A stretch of 64,000 bases of DNA, taken from contig JACRIK010000027.1 in assembly GCA_016235865.1 (NCBI GenBank), forward strand, positions 90,213 through 154,212. The letters are read 5' to 3'. The notes below the pieces were generated by a model that was not told the origin of the DNA, searched no databases, and saw only the letters and a program-made list of their open reading frames with translations. The translations under genes were made by a program, and so were the position numbers. The first letter of the stretch is position 1. Every line of letters starts with the position of its first letter. Of the stretch, positions 8,781 to 17,800 are shown in pieces. The stretch is from Planctomycetota bacterium. Its GTDB lineage: Bacteria; Planctomycetota; MHYJ01; JACQXL01.

Positions 8781-9347
8781 TTAGAACTGGACCTTGGGCG
8801 CCTGGCGTTCCTGAGGCGTGGCATCGATGTTAAAGAATTCCGACGACTTGAAGCCGAATACGCCGGCTACGATATTGGACGGGAACATCTGAATCTTGTT
8901 GTTGAATCCCATCACGTTATCGTTATAGAATTGCCGGGCAAATGAGATTTTATTCTCAGTGGTGGTCAGTTCCTCCTGCAGGGCCAGGAAATTCTGGTTG
9001 GCCTTGAGTTCCGGATAGGCCTCAGCCACGGCCAGCAAGCCTTTCAGCGCCTGGGTCAGGAATCCTTCGGCCTGGGCTAATTCGCCGACCTTGCCGGCGG
9101 CGGACGCCTGCATGCAGGCCGAACGCGCCTTGGCGATATTTTCAAACGTGGTGTTCTCGTGCTTGGCATAGCCCTTGACCGCTTCGACCAGGTTGGGTAT
9201 CAGGTCGTAGCGGCGTTTCAGTTGGACGTCAATCTGGGACCAGGCGTTCTTGACGATATTGCGCAGGGCCACCAGCCCATTATAGGTAACCACCAGCCAC
9301 AGTAACACAATGACAGCCAGAATACCAGCGCCTATCAGATACCACAT
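8781..9347 (-). CDS. lemA: LemA family protein (first copy)
   Basis: This 188-residue protein has an N-terminal helix (2-23) followed by the LemA bundle: [59 protein letters not shown]. It heads the six-gene cluster ending in htpX. AGGAGG is placed 6 bases before the ATG and directly follows the two-hairpin element at 9358-9411, so the leader is likely structured. Confidence 0.94.
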   Translation of the reverse strand: MWYLIGAGILAVIVLLWLVVTYNGLVALRNIVKNAWSQIDVQLKRRYDLIPNLVEAVKGYAKHENTTFENIAKARSACMQASAAGKVGELAQAEGFLTQALKGLLAVAEAYPELKANQNFLALQEELTTTENKISFARQFYNDNVMGFNNKIQMFPSNIVAGVFGFKSSEFFNIDATPQERQAPKVQF

Positions 9348-9357
9348 AAATTCCTCC

Positions 9358-9411
9358 TTTTAAGTCCCCGCCAACGGCGGGGAGTCTTATCCCGATAGTT
9401 TTTACCGGGAA
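9358..9411 (-). promoter_or_regulatory. Two-hairpin leader element E12 in front of lemA
   Basis: Read on the minus strand: a TCCCGG..CGGGA hairpin, then TAAG, then CCCCGCC/GGCGGGG with a three-base loop, then CTTAAAAGGAGG and the lemA ATG. The order (B hairpin, TAAG, A hairpin, CTTA, Shine-Dalgarno) matches the leaders of groEL and groES, although hairpin A has a different stem and no long loop. Confidence 0.55.
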
Positions 9412-9472
9412 TAATTCAGCGGATTTAAGATGTTATATGCAATCGGATTCATCCGCCAAATCCGGTCGCAGG

Positions 9473-9685
9473 TTATTTTTTCGTTTCCTCCGGTTGTTTA
9501 CGCTGGAACCAGAGCAGGTAGATAATCTCCAGAATACCAAGCGTATTGATAATAAGAATGGAAACAAACCAGCCCAGCTGGTTATTCCGGCCGCATTTCC
9601 ACAGGGCAATGCCCTTCCAAACCAGAGACCAGGCGACGACAGCCAGGAATACGACTAATATTATGCCGGTTAACGCGAATTCCAT
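9473..9685 (-). CDS. Small membrane protein, DUF5652-like
   Basis: This 70-residue protein has two membrane helices (about 5-25 and 37-59) separated by KGIALWKCGRNNQLGW and ending in NTLGILEIIYLLWF. That pattern matches the short DUF5652-type membrane proteins, whose function is unknown. AAAGGAGG stands a few bases before the ATG, which supports translation. It is separated from lemA by 125 bases including two repeats, so it may be its own unit. Confidence 0.75.
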   Translation of the reverse strand: MEFALTGIILVVFLAVVAWSLVWKGIALWKCGRNNQLGWFVSILIINTLGILEIIYLLWFQRKQPEETKK

Positions 9686-9898
9686 AGCATGCCTCCTTTG
9701 TTACAGGGTGTTTGATATACTTATAGCAAAAAGCGTGCCAAAGTGAAGAAATAAGGGGTATTTTCCCGATTAGATAAATAACCTATTTAGATACTGATGT
9801 TATAACAAGAAAATTACCTGCATAGATTGTAGGTCGGTGTTTCTGATTGCCTGCGAGGCGTTCATTTCTGTACATTGTGTAACAAAGTGCACTCTTGG

Positions 9899-10069
9899 CT
9901 ATTTCAGGGCCGGGTTGGCAGATTGTTTGGCTGAAATAATCATGCCGACAATCTTGCTGGTAATGGTCAGCCCAAGCTGGAGGACGCCCAGAATGATAAA
10001 CACGCCGACAAATCGGATGCCCAGGGTGGCAAAGACGTAAATCCAATCAATGGTTCCGTCAGGATTCAT
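9899..10069 (-). CDS. Sodium-pump decarboxylase gamma-like subunit (56 aa)
   Basis: A short gene starting MNPDGTIDWIYVFATLGIRF and ending in SANPALK. It has one membrane helix (about 10-35) and a basic end. It begins 16 bases after the stop of the beta subunit on the same strand. OadG/gamma subunits of oxaloacetate and methylmalonyl-CoA decarboxylases are small single-helix proteins encoded beside beta, so position and topology support this call. The sequence itself is too short for a firm assignment. GGCCGGGAAA precedes the ATG, a weak ribosome site. Confidence 0.6.
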   Translation of the reverse strand: MNPDGTIDWIYVFATLGIRFVGVFIILGVLQLGLTITSKIVGMIISAKQSANPALK

Positions 10070-10085
10070 TTTCCCGGCCTTTCTT

Positions 10086-11243
10086 TTATTTGAACATGGC
10101 GATAAACATACCGGCCGCGGCGGCCGTGCCGATGACGCCGGCTAGGTTCGGCCCCATGGCATGCATAATCAGGAAGTTCTTGGGGTTATATTGCTGGCCG
10201 ACCACCTGCGCGACCCGGGCTGACATGGGCACGGCCGAAACGCCGGCCGAGCCGATGAGCGGGTTCATCCGGTTCTCTGGTTTCAGGAACAGGTTCATTA
10301 CCTTGACGGTCAGGATGCCGCCGGCCGTGCAGACCGCGAAATCAATGATGCCCAAGCCGAATACTAGGAGCGGGGCCTTGGTCAGGAACTTTTCCGCCTG
10401 CATGGTGGCGCCGACCGAGATGCCCAGGAAGATGGTGACGATATTCATCAGGGCGTTCTGGGCCGTGTCGGTCAGCCGGCTGACCGCGCCGCTTTCCTTC
10501 ATCAGGTTGCCGAACATAAACATGCCCATCAGCGGCATGACTGCCGGCACCAGGATGGAAATCAGGGTAGTGGCCAAAAGCGGGAAGATAATTTTTTCCG
10601 TTTTGGAGACCGGGCGCATCTGGCGCATGACAATCAGCTTCTCTTTTTTGGTGGTCAGCAGTCGCATAATGGGCGGTTGGATCAGCGGCACCAGGGCCAT
10701 GTAGGAATAGGCGGCCAGGGCATTGGTGCCCAAGAGTTCCGGGGCCAGTTTCTGGGTCAGGTAGATGGTGGTCGGGCCGTCCGCGCCGCCGATGATGCCG
10801 ATAGATGCGGCCTGCTGCAGGGTGAATCCGCCCAGGACAATCGAGCCGATAAAGGTGACAAATACGCCCAACTGAGCCCCAGCCCCGACCAGCATGGTCT
10901 TGGGGTTGGAAATCAGCGGGCCGAAGTCGGTCATGGCGCCCAAGCCCAGGAATATCACGCAGGGAATGAGCTCGGACATCTCAATGCCGTAATGGTAAAA
11001 AACCTGCAGGAGCTCCCTTTGCCCGTTTTCCGAAACCCCCATCAGGGGCGTGAGCGGGAAATTGACCAGGAAGATGCCGAAGCCGATGGGCAGCAGTAGC
11101 AGCGGCTCGAACTTTTTGACAATAGCTAAATAGATGAATAGCAGTCCGATGCACCACATGACCGGATATTGCCAGTTCATATGCAGTATCCCGGTCTGCT
11201 GGATGATGTTGTTAATCATGTCGATAATGCTGTTGCTTTGCAT
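10086..11243 (-). CDS. Sodium ion-translocating decarboxylase beta subunit
   Basis: This 385-residue, multi-helix protein of the OadB/MmdB/GcdB family couples decarboxylation of a biotin-bound carboxyl group to Na+ export. Diagnostic stretches are GLGAMTDFGPLI near 105, the ion-pathway loop GIIGGADGPTTIYLT near 150, and GSAGVSAVPMSARV near 335. The family is usually 370-430 residues, so this copy is complete. No carboxyltransferase alpha subunit or biotin carrier is in the window, so they must be elsewhere and the substrate cannot be stated. Confidence 0.93.
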   Translation of the reverse strand: MQSNSIIDMINNIIQQTGILHMNWQYPVMWCIGLLFIYLAIVKKFEPLLLLPIGFGIFLVNFPLTPLMGVSENGQRELLQVFYHYGIEMSELIPCVIFLGLGAMTDFGPLISNPKTMLVGAGAQLGVFVTFIGSIVLGGFTLQQAASIGIIGGADGPTTIYLTQKLAPELLGTNALAAYSYMALVPLIQPPIMRLLTTKKEKLIVMRQMRPVSKTEKIIFPLLATTLISILVPAVMPLMGMFMFGNLMKESGAVSRLTDTAQNALMNIVTIFLGISVGATMQAEKFLTKAPLLVFGLGIIDFAVCTAGGILTVKVMNLFLKPENRMNPLIGSAGVSAVPMSARVAQVVGQQYNPKNFLIMHAMGPNLAGVIGTAAAAGMFIAMFK

Positions 11244-11332
11244 AATACGTTCTTTCTGTTTTCTTTCAGGGAAAAACCGTGCTATTTATAGTTTCGCCGG
11301 GAGATTTTGTCAAGGAATAACCATGGCAATAA

Positions 11333-12685
11333 TCATCCTGTAATATCGGCATTAAGTTCTTTAGCCTTAAGCTTGAGGGCTTCGAATTCATTGAATCGCC
11401 GGCCGTGGTCGTGGCAGTAGTAAACGGATTTGTTATGCAGCAGCGGCTCGGCAAGAAGTTCCGGGTATTGAGTGAGTAATTTGACGAAGTCGGCGCTGCC
11501 CGGCACCGGAGAATACTGGGCCATTCTGACCTGCGCGCCGCAGCGATGAACAAATTCTATGGACCGGTCTATCTTGTCCAAGCCTTGGCCGGGCAGACCC
11601 ATCAGGACATAGACCCCGATATTCTCTGAGGTGAACCAGGCTTCTTTTAGATAGGCAATCACGGTGGCGAGTTGTTCGGGCGAGGCCTTAGGCTCGTCCA
11701 TACCCTCAAAACCCAGGCGGATGGTTTTGAAGTTTGCCTGATAGAGTTTTTGGGCCAGCGGTTTGTCAATATACCTGATATGCAGCCCGTTGGGCGTATG
11801 GAATCTCAGTTTCTTATTCAGCCCGCGCCGGATGATGCCGTCAAGGATAGGATGGATATGGGATTCGGTATTGACCAGCAGGGCGTCATCATAAAAGGCG
11901 ATGTCGGTTACACCCAGGTGGTTTAGGTAATGTTCTATCTCGTCAACCACTTCATCTGGCGGTCGCTGGGTGAAGTTGGCGTTAAGTGACGAAGATGCGC
12001 CCCGATTAAGTCGGGACTCCGCTCCGGCTGCGCAGTAAGAGCAGTTGAATGGGCACCCACGCGAGGTGAGCATGGCGATGCTCTGGGGATTGCTATATAA
12101 ATGGTAGGCGGGGTAATCAGTTGACTGGTGAGCTGTTAGATTGGGATGCGTAAGTTTGCGGGCGATATCGAGCATTGCCTCCTCGCCTAGCCCGGCAATG
12201 ACATAATCAGCGCCGGAATTCTTGAGCGCGTGTTCATAGCAAAGCGTGGCATAGACGCCACCCAGAACTACGGGCGTATCGGCAAAGACCTGCTTGATAT
12301 ATTTAATGGTTTCGGAAGCGCCCTGATGCCAGTAGGTCATCATAGAGGTCACGCCGATAAGAGTCGGCGGGTCATCGGGCGAGGTGTCGTCTATCGCCAT
12401 AAGCAGTTGCGTGAAGACCTCGGGCGGCATGCCGTATCTTTTATATTTACGCGGGATGTTTTGAAAATGGCAGGGCTTGGCGATTTCTTCGCTATGGAAT
12501 TTACTGCAGCCGTATGGCCTGGGTATGTTGTTGTAATTAAGGCAGTCAATCAATTGCACCTTGAAGCCGTGATTTTTCAGATGCGAGGCGATATAAAGCA
12601 GCCCCAAAGGCTTGAGCCATAAATCATAAGCCGAAAAATCGTGTATCCAGGGATTGACCAGGATTATTTTCTTAGGGTTTTCCAT
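11333..12685 (-). CDS. B12-binding-domain radical SAM protein
   Basis: This 450-residue protein has an N-terminal cobalamin-binding-type Rossmann domain (IILVNPW..PLGLLYIASHLK..G..V..ID, residues 1-170). It then has the radical SAM barrel with Cys211, Cys215 and Cys218 in the motif GCPFNCSYC, followed by VVDEIEHYL and IAFYDDALL. Enzymes of this class methylate or rearrange lipids, cofactors and natural products. The loop after the cluster is lengthened by AGAESRLNRG. It is encoded by the repeat GGAGTCCCGAC..ATCGGG (about 11996-12036), which also occurs between genes. It overlaps the next gene upstream by 22 bases. Confidence 0.88.
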   Translation of the reverse strand: MENPKKIILVNPWIHDFSAYDLWLKPLGLLYIASHLKNHGFKVQLIDCLNYNNIPRPYGCSKFHSEEIAKPCHFQNIPRKYKRYGMPPEVFTQLLMAIDDTSPDDPPTLIGVTSMMTYWHQGASETIKYIKQVFADTPVVLGGVYATLCYEHALKNSGADYVIAGLGEEAMLDIARKLTHPNLTAHQSTDYPAYHLYSNPQSIAMLTSRGCPFNCSYCAAGAESRLNRGASSSLNANFTQRPPDEVVDEIEHYLNHLGVTDIAFYDDALLVNTESHIHPILDGIIRRGLNKKLRFHTPNGLHIRYIDKPLAQKLYQANFKTIRLGFEGMDEPKASPEQLATVIAYLKEAWFTSENIGVYVLMGLPGQGLDKIDRSIEFVHRCGAQVRMAQYSPVPGSADFVKLLTQYPELLAEPLLHNKSVYYCHDHGRRFNEFEALKLKAKELNADITG

Positions 12686-13338
12686 ATCGGCTTAAGAATG
12701 AATTCATAAATCGGCGGGGCAGCCAGGACGAATAAAAGGATAATGGTAAAAGGCAGGTTAGGATATTTTATCAGGGCGTCAATGGTGTCTGGTATCCTTG
12801 AGATGTTAAGCGGGGCGATGGTTCGGAGATAGAAGAATACAATCAGGCCGAAGATACGCAATAAACGCCACTGCTCGCGGTATTTCAATATCAGGTTCCA
12901 ATCAAACCGGCCGAACGGCTCGGCCAGCCGGGCCGGCCATAAGCGCGGTATGATGCGCGGGACCAGCCGGCAGTATTCGTCGTATCTGGCGCCGAATTGG
13001 GTTCTCAGGAAACCCTCTTCTTTTCCTACCCGCCAGTTAATGACTATCAGGTAAAATATCGGTAGGTAAACGGCCGCCACGTAGATGTTGCGCGTGACCA
13101 AGCACAGCCCGACATCGACCAGGAAACTGCCCACATAAAACGGGTTGCGGACAAAACGATACGGTCCGGCCGTGATGAGCTTTTCCTGTTTGACCAGGTA
13201 GCCGGCCGATATGAAATGAATAATCTGGCCGATGATGATGGGAATGCTGCCGATGAGAATGGAATTAATATCCGGATAGGCCCAGACCAGAAGAATGATG
13301 ATGAATATGGCGCGCAACCGGGTTCGTATTTTTAGCAT
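12664..13338 (-). CDS. Isoprenylcysteine methyltransferase-like membrane protein
   Basis: This 224-residue multi-helix protein has the ICMT/PEMT hallmark GPYRFVRNPFYVGSFLVDVG (residues about 66-85) and KEEGFLRTQFGARYDEYCRLVPRIIP (112-137), the SAM-binding and catalytic parts of this family. Such enzymes methylate carboxylates or amines of membrane-embedded substrates. It lies in one operon with a radical SAM enzyme (22-base overlap), a small kinase and a second family member. The C-terminal third has extra helices not needed for the methyltransferase fold. Confidence 0.82.
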   Translation of the reverse strand: MLKIRTRLRAIFIIILLVWAYPDINSILIGSIPIIIGQIIHFISAGYLVKQEKLITAGPYRFVRNPFYVGSFLVDVGLCLVTRNIYVAAVYLPIFYLIVINWRVGKEEGFLRTQFGARYDEYCRLVPRIIPRLWPARLAEPFGRFDWNLILKYREQWRLLRIFGLIVFFYLRTIAPLNISRIPDTIDALIKYPNLPFTIILLFVLAAPPIYEFILKPIWKTLRK

Positions 13339-13347
13339 AATAAATAA

Positions 13348-13992
13348 TTACACCTTGTCTCTGGCCCTGAAGGTCTTGGGGCTGAAAAACCACCATTTCC
13401 TGATGGCCCAGAACCGCTTGAGATACTTCTTTTCCTCGGCCGTCATTTTGTCCGGGAAATAGCGGTTCTTGAACTTCAATAAACTGCCCTTGTCAATCAG
13501 GCGGAGATAATCAAAGAATACACGTGAAAGTGAGACCGCGGGCCTGAGATACAGGGCGTTGGCAAAGTCAATGATATAGGGTGTAAAATCAGCCGTAATC
13601 AGAATGTTTTTCCGCTGGGCCAAATCAAGATGCACCACGCAGCGCTTATGGATTTCCGCAATCAGGACTTCTAATTTTCTGATTATCGCATAAGGCAATT
13701 CACCTTCTTTAAACTTATTAAGGAATTTGCCTTCAATATATTCGATTAATAAACCGTTATGGGTCTTGCGAATGGCGTCGGGAATGCCTCTGATGCCCTG
13801 AAGCCGGCCCAGGATGGCAAACTCATTATTAACCATCACGTCTCCCCAGGTTTTTCTCACCCAGACCGGCCGGTCTGAATAATCCTTCCAGATGACCTTT
13901 TTGCCTTTATGCAGGATTAATTTTACAGCCGGGGTCAGGATGGATTTATCCTTGATGACTTCAAGAATTTGCGGTTTCAGTATGGCATCCAT
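13348..13992 (-). CDS. Small RIO/Kdo-kinase-like protein
   Basis: This 214-residue kinase-fold protein has the catalytic loop VHLDLAQRKNIL (HxDxxxxN, around residue 120) and a metal-binding IDFANA in place of DFG. The upstream LLIEYIEGK resembles a hinge. It is shorter than Ser/Thr kinases and matches the RIO1/lipopolysaccharide-kinase style. The substrate is unknown. It overlaps the upstream methyltransferase gene by 16 bases and lies 9 bases from the downstream one, which implies a shared pathway, perhaps phosphorylation of a lipid or saccharide that is also methylated. Confidence 0.75.
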   Translation of the reverse strand: MDAILKPQILEVIKDKSILTPAVKLILHKGKKVIWKDYSDRPVWVRKTWGDVMVNNEFAILGRLQGIRGIPDAIRKTHNGLLIEYIEGKFLNKFKEGELPYAIIRKLEVLIAEIHKRCVVHLDLAQRKNILITADFTPYIIDFANALYLRPAVSLSRVFFDYLRLIDKGSLLKFKNRYFPDKMTAEEKKYLKRFWAIRKWWFFSPKTFRARDKV

Positions 13993-14573
13993 AATTTAAT
14001 TATAATCGCGACCGTGCCGACCAGGACGGCAAATCCGACCTGGACCTCCTGATTTTCCCAGAATACCCGCCAGGTCCACGATTTTGGCGCGCCGGACTTG
14101 TAGGATGTTAACCGGCGCGGGATATAATCCGGAACATTCTTGTCGTAATCCGCGTAGGCCGGACCGAACTTTTCTATCAGCCGGGTGCTTTCTATCCGGC
14201 GCTTGGTCGGGATATACACCAGCATAAAGGCCACCAGTTCCACTAATATGATATAGAGGATATACGGGTTTATGGCCAGCATATTGAATCCCATCAGGAT
14301 AACAAAAGAGCCGGCATACATCGGATTCTTGATATAGCCGTACGGACCGCTGGTGGTCAGGTTCTTGTTCTTCTCCAGATGCCCGGTGGCCCAGATGCGC
14401 AGAATTTCACCAAATGTTATCAGAGCCAGCCCGCTGATAAGATAGGGCAGGTAAGATACCCCGCTCTTGGTGGCCGGCAGGGACGGTTCGGACAAATATA
14501 TCAACACCCCGGCGGTCAGGAGCACGAACAGGAATCGCTGATTGACCTTCTGGAGTCGCTTCTTAAGATTCAT
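13977..14573 (-). CDS. Isoprenylcysteine methyltransferase-like membrane protein
   Basis: This 198-residue protein has about five membrane helices. GPYGYIKNPMYAGSFVILMG (residues about 79-98) and STRLIEKFGPAYADYDKNVPDYIPR (134-158) form the SAM-binding core of the ICMT/PEMT family. It is the first gene of the four-gene operon with a kinase, a second methyltransferase-like protein and a radical SAM enzyme. Having two paralogues side by side suggests two sequential methylations or a heteromeric enzyme (inference). Confidence 0.82.
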   Translation of the reverse strand: MNLKKRLQKVNQRFLFVLLTAGVLIYLSEPSLPATKSGVSYLPYLISGLALITFGEILRIWATGHLEKNKNLTTSGPYGYIKNPMYAGSFVILMGFNMLAINPYILYIILVELVAFMLVYIPTKRRIESTRLIEKFGPAYADYDKNVPDYIPRRLTSYKSGAPKSWTWRVFWENQEVQVGFAVLVGTVAIIIKLWMPY

Positions 14574-14862
14574 AAATACGGTCTAAAATATTTCACTAAT
14601 ACTGGCCACCCCGGTTTTCCTCTATTATCCTACTAACTGACAGGATGAACCGCAAACTTTTCAGATGGTTATTTTATCCGGTCTTTTCTGTAATATGTTT
14701 ACCTGACTTATATAGCATAAAACAACAGTAAGACAAGAAATGATTGGTTGCCTGAAGTAAACGGGATGGTATATTTGGTTGCGCAAACGCAAAACAGTTA
14801 CGCTCTGTTAAAGGCGGTATTAATTGCCGGCCCGGGTAATGAAAATGGCTCGTATAAAATTG
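14574..14862. other. 289-bp intergenic region, no gene seen
   Basis: AT-rich stretches and no open frame with a ribosome site. It should hold the promoter of the methyltransferase operon, but no convincing -35/-10 pair stood out. Confidence 0.5.
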
Positions 14863-17800
14863 TTATTTAGGTAATTGTTTCTTCCATTCTTCAATTAGCC
14901 TTTGTATTTCAGGATAGTTTGGGTTTATCTTAAGGGCTGTCTCGCCATCCTTGATGGCCTCGGTATATCTGCCCAAATTCGCATAGGCATTGGCCCGGTT
15001 GTGATATGGCGTGGCATCATTCGGGGATAATAATATCGCCTTGCTGAAATCGCCGACGGCCCGGTCAAATTGTCTGTCGCTCATATAAACGATCCCCCGT
15101 TGATTATATACCTCGAGGTCATTGGGACTTGATTTTATTGCCGCGCTCAGGTCGTTAATGGCCAGCGCTTTTTCACCCCTGTCATAATATAGGCGGCCGC
15201 GTTGTTTATGGACGCTGTCATAACCCGGCCTCAGTTCTAGGGCTTTATTAAAGTCAGTCAGGGCCGATTTATGATTTCCGCTTTGATAATAAGCCCCGCC
15301 CCGGTTGCAGTATAAAACGGCGTCGGTCGGATACAATGATATGGCTGTGGTAAAGTCGCTGATGGCCAGGTCGAAGGATTTCTTGTTCAGATAGATAACT
15401 CCTCTCATATTGTACGAATCTATGTCGTTGGGGACTAATTTTATTGCCATGCTGAAATCACTTAGGGCCGGGTCTTTCTCGCCCTTATCGTAATAGAGAT
15501 GCCCGCGCTTTTTATAGGCGATAACAAAATCCGGGTTGAGTTCTATCGCCCTGTCAAAATCAGCCATGGCCCTGGTGAAATCTTTTTTCCGGTAATAAAC
15601 CTCTCCGCGATTGAAATAGGCTTCTGCGCAATCCGGTTTTAATTCCGTGGCTTTGTTAAAGTCCGCTATTGCCCGGCCATAATTGTTTTTATAAAAATAA
15701 ATGTTGCCGCGCCCCAAATAGGCTCTCTCATAATCCGGCTTGAGATCGATTGTTTTATTATAGTCGGCATCGGCGCGGTCCAGGTTGCCGTTGCTGTAAT
15801 AGGCGTTAGCCCGGTTATAATAGAGGTTGGCGTCTTCCGGGGCCAATGAGATGGCCTTGGTGAAATCAGTAATCGCCCGGTCAAAATTACCTTGAGTTAC
15901 ATATATCAACCCACGCCGGCAATAGACGTAGGTATCATTCGGGTTTAATTCAATGGCCCGGCCGGAATCGCTCAGGCACTGCTCTGTCTTGCCCTGGTCA
16001 TAATAAATCAGAGACCGGGCGCTGTAAGCGTCCGGATAATTAGGCTTGAGTTCTATGGCCCTGGTGTAATCGGCCAGCGCCCGGGCGTTATCGCCCGTAT
16101 AATAATATGCGTCGCCCAGCCATTTGTAGGCCTCTGCAAAGTCTGGTTTTATCTTTATCGCCGTGGTCATATCGGCAATCGCCCTAGCAAACTCTTTTTT
16201 ATGGGCAAAGATATTGCCGCGTTCCACATAAGCGTCCGCACAATCAGGTTTGAGTTCTATGACCTTGGTATAATCGGCAATCGCCTGTTCAGGGTCGCCC
16301 TTTCTGGTATAAGTTCCAGCCCGTTCATAGTATGACTCCTGCGTATTAAAGCCCAGTTCTATTGATCGGGTGTAATCGGTAATCGCTTGTTCCAGTTTGC
16401 CTTTGCTGGTGTATAACCCGGCGCGGTAATAATATGCGTCCTTTGAATCCTTGTTGATTTCTATGGCCTTGGTGTAGTCATTGATGGCATTGTCAAAATC
16501 ATTCATCTTGATGAAAACAAACCCGCGTTCAATATAAAGCCCGGCGTTGTTTGGCTTGAGTTCTATAATCCTGGTCCAGTCGGCAATTGACCGCTTAAAA
16601 TTACCGGTTACATAATAAATATTTGCCCGATATTTATAAAATGAAGCGTCGGCCGGGCTTAACTTTATCGCTTCATTCCAGTCAGCCAGGGCCAGCGTGT
16701 AATTGCCCCTTTCAAAATAAACGCCGGCCCGGCCGGCGTAGGCTTCTTCTTCTGGCTCGAATTCTATGGCCTTGGTGTAATCTGCAATCGCCTTGTCAAA
16801 AAGTCCCTGCTGGCGGTAATAACTCGCCCGGTCTTTATAAACCGGCGTATAATCAGGCTTGAGTTCTAGCGCCCTGTCAAAATCAGCCATGGCCCGGTTA
16901 AATTCGCCCATATGCAGATAGACCAGGCCTCGTTCATAATACGACAGGACGTCGTTAACCCTGAGTTCTATTGCCCTGGTATAATCGGCGATGGACTTGC
17001 CTGTTTCCCCCTGCTTGAAAAATGTAAAGGCGCGGTGGTAATAACCGTCCGCCAAATCAGGGTAGAGTTCAATGGATTTATTAAAGTCAACCAGCGCTGC
17101 CGGGAAATTACCGGTGTTCATTTCAATCAGCCCCCGGGCGTAATATCCGTAATAACTCTCGGGCGCTAGTTCCACCACCTTTTTGAAATCCGGGATAGCG
17201 CCGGGTTTGTTACCGCGGATGTCGGAGGTGATATAGCCTCGTTCATAATAGGGCGGCACCAGCAGCGGATTAACCTCGATGGCCCGGCTGAACGACTCAA
17301 ACGCCTGGTCATAATCCTTCTTGTCATATTTATAGATGTACCCCTTTTCCTGCCAGGCCTCGGCGAACGACGGGTCTGTCTCCAGGGCTTTCTGGCATAT
17401 CCTTATCTTCTCGTCCGGGTTAAGGGTACCGATTCTCAGCGCACCCATCAGTTTTACTGCCGCGTTTCGTTTCTCTTTGTATTGCTCGCAGGTTTTTAGT
17501 AAATCATTGATTTCTTTATCGCCGTTTGAAAGGGCTAATATTTTATTGCACGATGCCATGGTCGTCTCGTAATCCTTAGTGGCAAACGCATTGCGGGCAT
17601 CCCGGCGGTAGTTTTCTATCTGGTGCCTAGTATGGGCCGAGGAAATCAGGAACCAGGTTGACACGGTCAGCAACATCACCGTTGCCCCGATAATTGCTAA
17701 ACTGGCGGCCTTGTTCCGCTTGGCCTTTCGGATAAGCTTGGTCAATCGGCCGATCGGCCGGGCATTGATGGCCTCGCCTTCAAAGAACCGCTTCAAATCA

